Assembly (NCBI RefSeq): GCF_012317045.1
Contig: NZ_CP051154.1
Location: 1,550,001 to 1,614,000 of the forward strand
DNA: 64,000 nt
Direction: 5' to 3'
Source of the DNA: Leifsonia sp. PS1209
Lineage (GTDB): Bacteria; Actinomycetota; Actinomycetes; Actinomycetales; Microbacteriaceae
This document shows, one piece after another, positions 59,410 through 64,000 of the stretch (within the stretch, counting starts at the first letter, position 1; the number at the start of each line of letters is the position of its first letter). The translations under genes were made by a program, and so were the position numbers. Under the pieces are notes generated by a model. It did not search any database. It was not told where the DNA came from and worked only from the letters and a program-made list of their open reading frames with translations.

Positions 59410-59694
59410 ATGTACGACGACAGCATTTCGGAACCCGGCGGCCTGCCGGACGGCGGAGGAACGGCGACGCTCGACCGCGAGCTCGAAGAGCTCCTGCAGA
59501 ACGAGGCCATCGAACCCGGTGACCACGAGCGCTTCTCGCACTACGTCAAGAAGGAGCAGATCCTCGAGTCCGCCATGACGGGCAAGCCGGTCAAGGCGCT
59601 CTGCGGCAAGATGTGGACCCCGGGCCGCGACCCGCAGAAGTTCCCGGTGTGCCCCAGCTGCAAAGAGATCTACGAGAAGCTGCGCGACGAATAG
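59410..59694 (+). CDS. DUF3039 zinc-ribbon protein
   Basis: A 94-residue protein. HERFSHYVKKEQILESAMTG, then VKALCGKMWTPGRDPQKFPV, then CPSCKEIYEKL, form a probable zinc site (His, CG, CPxC). This is the actinobacterial DUF3039 family, full length; function unknown. Confidence 0.83.
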   Translation: MYDDSISEPGGLPDGGGTATLDRELEELLQNEAIEPGDHERFSHYVKKEQILESAMTGKPVKALCGKMWTPGRDPQKFPVCPSCKEIYEKLRDE

Positions 59695-59730
59695 CGCAAG
59701 CGCAGCCCGGGTGGATGCGGCGCAGCCGCT

Positions 59731-61041
59731 TCACACGTAGAGCGTCGGAAGCACGGGGTCGCCCCGCCCGACGCGGAACGCCTGGTCGGGAAGCTCCGCC
59801 ATCGCGAGCGCCCTGTGCTCCCTGGCCGCGGCCGTCCCCGCTGCGCCCAGGTGCTCGCGGTGCACGACACCGTCGGTGATCAGCGGCACGAGCAGGTCGC
59901 GTCCGCGGTCTTCGACGGTCGCGCCCTTCTCGATCACGTGGATGGCCTCTGCCACCGCCACGCCGTTGTCGTCCAGCCGCCGCACCGGATGCTTGCGGCC
60001 GCCCACCGTGGCCTTGCCGTCGGACTTCTTGGCCACCGGGATCCACTCGCCTGTGCCGTCGTGCTCGCGGTGCGCGACCAGCTTGTAGACCATGCCGGAC
60101 GCCGGATGTCCAGAGCCGGTGACCACGGAGGTGCCGACGCCGTACGAGTCGACGGGGGAGGCGGCGAGGGCGGCGATGGTGAACTCGTCGAGGTCGTTGG
60201 TGACCGTGATCTTCGTGTTCACGGCTCCGAGCCCGTCGAGCTGGTCGCGCACCCGGCGGACGAGGTTCGGCAGGTCGCCGGAGTCGAGGCGGACGGCGCC
60301 GAGCCCGGTGCCGGCGACGCGGACGGCGGTGTCGATCGCCTTCTCGACGTCGAACGTGTCGACCAGGAGCGTGGTGCCGGGGCCGAGCGCATCCACCTGG
60401 GCGCGGAAGGCGTCCTCCTCTCTGTCGTGCAGGAGGGTGAAGGCGTGCGCGGCGGTTCCCATCGTCGGCACGCCCCAGGCGCGGCCGGCCTCCAGGTTGG
60501 AGGTGGCGCTGAACCCGGCGATGAACGCGGCGCGCGCTGCGGCCACGGCTGCCCGCTCGTTGGCGCGCCGGGAGCCCATCTCGGCGACGGGGCGGCCGCC
60601 GGCGGCGGTGACCATCCTGGCGGCGGCACTCGCGACGGCGGAGTCGTAGTTGAAGACGCTGAGGAGGAGGGTCTCCAGGATCACCCCCTCGGCGAACGGC
60701 GCGTCGACGACGAGGAACGGCGAGCCGGGGAAGAACACCTCGCCCTCGCGGTAGCCGGAGATGGTGCCGCTGAACCGGTAGTCCGCGAGCCAGTCGATGG
60801 TCGCATCCCGCACGACGTTGTTACTGCGCAGGTAGTCGAGCTCTTCGTCTCCGAACCGGAACTGCTCGATCAGCTCGAGCAGCCGTCCCGTGCCGGCCAG
60901 GATGCCGTAGCGGCGCCCGGCGGGCAGGCGGCGGGTGAACGCCTCGAACACGCACTCCCTGTCGTGCGTGCCGCTGAGCAGCGCGGCGTCGAGCATGGTG
61001 AGTTCGTAGCGGTCGGTCAGCAACGCGGAGGAGGCCATCAC
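59731..61041 (-). CDS. pncB: Nicotinate phosphoribosyltransferase
   Basis: A 436-residue enzyme of NAD salvage. [18 protein letters not shown] at the start, the substrate loop [41 protein letters not shown], and the phosphate-binding [19 protein letters not shown] and [20 protein letters not shown] segments. Makes nicotinate mononucleotide from nicotinate and PRPP with ATP. GTG 61041 (or ATG 61038); a perfect TAGGCT lies 6 nt before the GTG. Confidence 0.88.
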   Translation of the reverse strand: MMASSALLTDRYELTMLDAALLSGTHDRECVFEAFTRRLPAGRRYGILAGTGRLLELIEQFRFGDEELDYLRSNNVVRDATIDWLADYRFSGTISGYREGEVFFPGSPFLVVDAPFAEGVILETLLLSVFNYDSAVASAAARMVTAAGGRPVAEMGSRRANERAAVAAARAAFIAGFSATSNLEAGRAWGVPTMGTAAHAFTLLHDREEDAFRAQVDALGPGTTLLVDTFDVEKAIDTAVRVAGTGLGAVRLDSGDLPNLVRRVRDQLDGLGAVNTKITVTNDLDEFTIAALAASPVDSYGVGTSVVTGSGHPASGMVYKLVAHREHDGTGEWIPVAKKSDGKATVGGRKHPVRRLDDNGVAVAEAIHVIEKGATVEDRGRDLLVPLITDGVVHREHLGAAGTAAAREHRALAMAELPDQAFRVGRGDPVLPTLYV

Positions 61042-61053
61042 GCGTTCAGCCTA
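61042..61053 (-). promoter_or_regulatory. Leaderless promoter of pncB
   Basis: Minus-strand TAGGCT (61053-61048), then 6 nt to the GTG at 61041. Confidence 0.55.
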
Positions 61054-61095
61054 GCGAAGGCCGCGTGCGGCCGGGCCGCAGCAGCGCTCTCGTTG

Positions 61096-61109
61096 TAGGC
61101 TGGCTTCTT
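61096..61109 (+). promoter_or_regulatory. Near-leaderless promoter of murI
   Basis: TAGGCT at 61096-61101, then 8 nt to the GTG at 61110. Confidence 0.5.
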
Positions 61110-61931
61110 GTGACCGATGCACCGATTGGGATTTTCGACTCGGGCGTCGGCGGGCTCACCGTCGCACGCGCCGTCCGCGATCAGCTCCCGAACGAGTCCA
61201 TCCTCTACGTGGGCGACACGCTGCACTCCCCGTACGGGCCGAAGCCGATCGCCGACGTGCGCCGCTTCTCGCTGGACGTGCTCGACTTCCTGGTCGACCA
61301 GGGCGTGAAGATGCTCGTGATCGCCTGCAACACGGCGTCGTCCGCCATGCTCCGGGATGCGCGGGAGCGCTACTCCGTGCCGGTCATCGAGGTCATCCAG
61401 CCGGCCGTGCGCCGCGCGGTCGCCGCCACTCGCAGCAACAGGGTGGGTGTGATCGGCACCGTCGGCACCATCAACTCCCGCGCGTACGAGGACGCCTTCG
61501 CCGCCGCCCCGTCTCTCGAACTGTTCACCCAGGCCTGCCCGCGCTTCGTGGAGTTCGTCGAGGCCGGTGTCACCAGCGGAGACGAGGTGCTGCAGGTGAC
61601 CGCCGAATACCTGCAGCCGCTGCGCGACGCCGACGTGGACACGCTCGTGCTCGGTTGCACGCACTACCCGTTCCTCAAGGGCGCCATCTCGTACGTGATG
61701 GGGGAGGGCGTCTCGCTCGTGTCGAGCGACACCGAGACGGCCAAGGACGTGTACCGCACCATCGTGGGCGGCGGGCTGGAACGCACGTCGCCGCTGCCTC
61801 CGACCATCCACTACGAGGCGACGGGGGCGGACACCGAGACGTTCCTGCGCCTCGCGCACCGGTTCATCGGTCCGCAGGTCGCCTCCGTCGACCTCGTGCA
61901 GACCGGCGTGATCGAGTTGCCGCGCCCGTGA
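61110..61931 (+). CDS. murI: Glutamate racemase
   Basis: A 273-residue racemase. [30 protein letters not shown], first catalytic cysteine Cys73 (ACNTASS) and second Cys183 (LGCTHYPFL). It supplies D-glutamate for peptidoglycan. GTG at 61110 after TAGGCT. Followed by a tiny coupled frame and rph. Confidence 0.92.
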   Translation: MTDAPIGIFDSGVGGLTVARAVRDQLPNESILYVGDTLHSPYGPKPIADVRRFSLDVLDFLVDQGVKMLVIACNTASSAMLRDARERYSVPVIEVIQPAVRRAVAATRSNRVGVIGTVGTINSRAYEDAFAAAPSLELFTQACPRFVEFVEAGVTSGDEVLQVTAEYLQPLRDADVDTLVLGCTHYPFLKGAISYVMGEGVSLVSSDTETAKDVYRTIVGGGLERTSPLPPTIHYEATGADTETFLRLAHRFIGPQVASVDLVQTGVIELPRP

Positions 61932-62023
61932 TCGACGCGCCGGCCGCAGCATCCAGAAACGCAGCACCCAAAAACGCTTCATCCAGCATCCCCGCATCCA
62001 GCATCACCGAGGAGAAACCGTGA
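61928..62023 (+). CDS. Possible 31-residue protein between murI and rph
   Basis: An open frame that overlaps the murI stop (GTGA at 61928) and the rph start (GTGA at 62020), 31 residues, Ala/Ser/Pro-rich (begins [20 protein letters not shown]). No own RBS, so it would depend on coupling; GAGGAG within it is the rph RBS. It may be only a coupling leader that keeps ribosomes moving to rph. Not a known family. Confidence 0.3.
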   Translation: MIDAPAAASRNAAPKNASSSIPASSITEEKP

Positions 62024-62775
62024 CCGACATCATCCGCGCCGACGGGCGCACCACCCACCAGCTGCGGCCGGTCACCATCGAGCGCGGCTGGAGCACGCAG
62101 GCCGAGGGCTCTGCGCTCATCTCGTTCGGCAACACCAAGGTGCTCTGCACCGCGTCGTTCACGAACGGCGTGCCGCGCTGGATGGCCGGCAAGGGCAAGG
62201 GCTGGGTGACCGCGGAGTACTCGATGCTGCCGCGCTCGACCAACAGCCGCATGGACCGCGAGTCGGTCAAGGGCAAGATCGGCGGCCGCACGCACGAGAT
62301 CAGCAGGCTGATCGGCCGCAGCCTGCGCGCGGTGGTCGACATGAAGGCGCTCGGCGAGAACACCATCGTGCTCGACTGCGACGTGCTGCAGGCGGACGGC
62401 GGCACCCGCACCGCCGCGATCACCGGTGCTTACGTCGCCCTGGTCGACGCACTGGAGTGGGGTCGGGAGCACCGCTTCATCGGCCAGAAGGCCACCCCGC
62501 TGATCGACTCGGTCTCTGCGGTCTCGGTCGGCATCATCGACGGGGAGCCGATGCTCGACCTCGCATACGTCGAGGACGTGCGCGCCGAGACGGACATGAA
62601 CGTCGTCGTCACCGGCCGCGGCCTCTTCGTCGAGGTGCAGGGCACGGCGGAAGGCGCGCCCTTCGACCGCCGCGAATTGGATGCGCTGCTCGACCTCGCC
62701 GTCGGCGGAGCGGCCGACCTCGCGCAGATCCAGACCGCAGCGCTGGCCGCGACGCCGGGCGGAGCGCAGGACTGA
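62020..62775 (+). CDS. rph: Ribonuclease PH
   Basis: A 251-residue phosphorolytic exoribonuclease: [42 protein letters not shown] (two segments), the catalytic/phosphate-site region [20 protein letters not shown], and [17 protein letters not shown]. It trims tRNA 3' ends. GTG with GAGGAG 6 nt upstream. TGATG coupling with the next gene. Confidence 0.93.
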   Translation: MTDIIRADGRTTHQLRPVTIERGWSTQAEGSALISFGNTKVLCTASFTNGVPRWMAGKGKGWVTAEYSMLPRSTNSRMDRESVKGKIGGRTHEISRLIGRSLRAVVDMKALGENTIVLDCDVLQADGGTRTAAITGAYVALVDALEWGREHRFIGQKATPLIDSVSAVSVGIIDGEPMLDLAYVEDVRAETDMNVVVTGRGLFVEVQGTAEGAPFDRRELDALLDLAVGGAADLAQIQTAALAATPGGAQD

Positions 62776-63374
62776 TGGTCCGCGTCGTCCTCGCCACGCA
62801 CAACCAGCACAAGGCTGCCGAGTTCCAGCAGATCCTCGGGGACGCGGTCCCCGGCCTCGAGATCGTGGCGTACGACGGCCCGGAGCCGGTCGAGGACGGC
62901 GTCACCTTCGAGCAGAACGCGCTGATCAAGGCGCGTGCGGCGACGGCGCACACCGGGCTGCCCGCCCTCGCGGACGACTCGGGCATCTGCGTGGATGCGA
63001 TGGGCGGGGCACCGGGGATCTTCTCCGCCCGCTGGGCGGGTTCGCACGGCGACGCAGAGGCGAACCTGCGGCTGCTGCTCGACCAGCTCGCCGATCTGCC
63101 GATCGGCACGCGCGGCGCGCACTTCACGGCGACGCTCGCGCTGGTCACCCCGGACGGAGACGAGACGGTGGTGGAGGGCCAGTGGCCCGGCCGCATCGCT
63201 CGGACGGCACGCGGCACGAACGGCCACGGCTACGACCCGATCTTCGTGCCGGCCGGGCACGAGAGCACGGCCGCCGAGCTCGGGCCGGCGGTGAAGAACG
63301 CCGAGAGCCACCGCGCGCGGGCGTTCGCGGCGATGGTCCCCGCGCTGACCGCGCTGGTGGAGCGCTCGCGCTGA
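62775..63374 (+). CDS. rdgB: dITP/XTP pyrophosphatase (RdgB/HAM1)
   Basis: A 199-residue enzyme: VVLATHNQHKAAEFQQIL, TFEQNALIKARAA, the active-site ALADDSGICVDAMGGAPGI, SARWAG, and GTNGHGYDPIFVP. It removes inosine and xanthosine triphosphates from the pool. ATG overlaps the rph stop. The murI-rph-rdgB order is classic. Confidence 0.92.
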   Translation: MVRVVLATHNQHKAAEFQQILGDAVPGLEIVAYDGPEPVEDGVTFEQNALIKARAATAHTGLPALADDSGICVDAMGGAPGIFSARWAGSHGDAEANLRLLLDQLADLPIGTRGAHFTATLALVTPDGDETVVEGQWPGRIARTARGTNGHGYDPIFVPAGHESTAAELGPAVKNAESHRARAFAAMVPALTALVERSR

Positions 63375-63402
63375 GCGCTCGGCAGGGGGCGCTCGGCAGT
63401 GA

Positions 63403-63423
63403 GAATGAGAACGGCACTCATTC
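63403..63423. promoter_or_regulatory. Inverted repeat upstream of the metal transporter
   Basis: GAATGAG-N7-CTCATTC, perfect 7-bp arms (63403-63409, 63417-63423), centred about 65 bp upstream of the predicted transcript start of the CDF gene. The look is that of a metalloregulator (Zur/Fur- or ArsR-type) site. Confidence 0.45.
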
Positions 63424-63464
63424 CTATCTAGGCCGCTGATCTGGCGGGTCGCGCATCCACTGCA

Positions 63465-63478
63465 TACCGTTGATGGTG
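63465..63478 (+). promoter_or_regulatory. Near-leaderless promoter of the CDF gene
   Basis: TACCGT at 63465-63470, then 8 nt to the ATG at 63479. A second -10-like TATCTA lies at 63425. Confidence 0.4.
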
Positions 63479-64000
63479 ATGAGTCACAACCACGGGCATT
63501 CCGCCAATCGCAACCGGCTCCTGATCGCCATCGGGATCGTCGCGACCGTTCTGGTCGTCGAGGTGGTCGGCGCGTGGCTGAGCGGCTCGCTGTCGCTGCT
63601 CGCGGACGCCGGGCACATGCTCAGCGACCTGACCGGGCTGATCGTGGCGCTGCTCGCGACCATCGTCGCCGCGCGCCCGGCCAGCGACCGGCAGACGTTC
63701 GGCTACCGCAGGGCTGAGGTGTTCGGCGCGCTCGTCAACGGGCTGATCCTCCTGGTGGTCGCCGTCGGTGTCACCATCGGAGCGATCGGCAGGCTGGTCG
63801 CGGGCGAGTCGGAGGTGCAGAGCATCCCGATGCTGATCGTCGCGGCCATCGGGCTGGTGGCGAACCTCGGCGCCCTGCTGCTGCTGCGCCCGGCCGCCGG
63901 ACACTCGATCAACATGCGCGGCGCGTACCTGGAAGTGCTCGGCGACCTGATCGGGTCGGTGACGGTGATCGTCGCGGCCGTGGTCATCCTGGCCACCGGG
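63479..64000 (+). CDS. Cation diffusion facilitator transporter (partial)
   Basis: 174 residues visible, cut by the window end. Five membrane helices; the first metal-site motif is ADAGHMLSDLTG on helix 2 (His and Asp). The second, on helix 5, reads GAYLEVLGDLIGS: Glu replaces the usual His. CDF proteins export Zn, Co, Mn or Fe. Start: ATG 63479; in-frame GTG 63476 and ATG 63473 lie too near the -10. The His-rich N-terminus is short (SHNHGH). Confidence 0.85.
   Translation, partial: MSHNHGHSANRNRLLIAIGIVATVLVVEVVGAWLSGSLSLLADAGHMLSDLTGLIVALLATIVAARPASDRQTFGYRRAEVFGALVNGLILLVVAVGVTIGAIGRLVAGESEVQSIPMLIVAAIGLVANLGALLLLRPAAGHSINMRGAYLEVLGDLIGSVTVIVAAVVILATG

Overview
The window is a stretch of chromosome from a high-GC actinobacterium. 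The codon use, the gene content (DUF3117, DUF3107, DUF3039, AdnAB, UPF0182, TatB, Mrp without CxxC) and the gene order point to Microbacteriaceae, perhaps Leifsonia-like. The family is an inference from gene content, not a database match. No insertion sequence, prophage, plasmid gene or CRISPR array is visible. About 90% is coding. Both end genes (dapE-like at the left, a CDF metal transporter at the right) run off the window.

Layout. 1-9854: end of dapE, a PIG-V-like mannosyltransferase, DUF3117, an O-methyltransferase, tatB, an MFS sugar symporter coupled to a PLP decarboxylase, then a minus-strand operon mgtE-like/DUF1003/mrp, and a stress protein. This resembles the mycobacterial dapE-to-mrp neighbourhood. 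9865-16782: Xaa-Pro aminopeptidase and a PHP phosphoesterase divergent over 24 bp, a secreted transglycosylase-like protein, a DEAD-box helicase, a ferritin-like protein, DUF3107. 16891-33889: DNA repair and conserved actinobacterial block: adnA, adnB, a phosphotransferase, nudC, a short uvrD2, an E1/cyclodehydratase-like protein, a DUF2342 metalloprotease homologue, a PDZ-Lon protease, UPF0182. 34088-39508: two ROK regulators around a stand-alone GH3 C-terminal domain, a cysteine hydrolase, a DUF2207 membrane protein. 39590-39666: initiator tRNA. 

39837-45833 is the most unusual part: seven genes, nearly all overlapping by 1-4 nt, that encode a response-regulator/PIG-L deacetylase fusion, an ATP-grasp ligase, a PHP hydrolase, a 51-residue membrane protein, a lone receiver, a membrane sensor kinase and a nitrilase. 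This looks like a two-component system whose outputs are enzymes rather than transcription. 45895-63374: aminotransferase, HtrA-type protease, an envelope-polymer set (two GT2 glycosyltransferases, a CDP-alcohol phosphotransferase, a Wzm/Wzt-type exporter and a nucleotidyltransferase), EcsC, an XRE regulator, an ABC exporter, DUF3039, nicotinate phosphoribosyltransferase, murI, rph and the dITP pyrophosphatase.

Across the window at least sixteen genes have a TANNNT -10 hexamer ending 6-8 nt before the start codon and no useful Shine-Dalgarno, so many transcripts are probably leaderless. This rule decided several start codons below. Short hairpins and small tandem duplications sit at many convergent gene ends.
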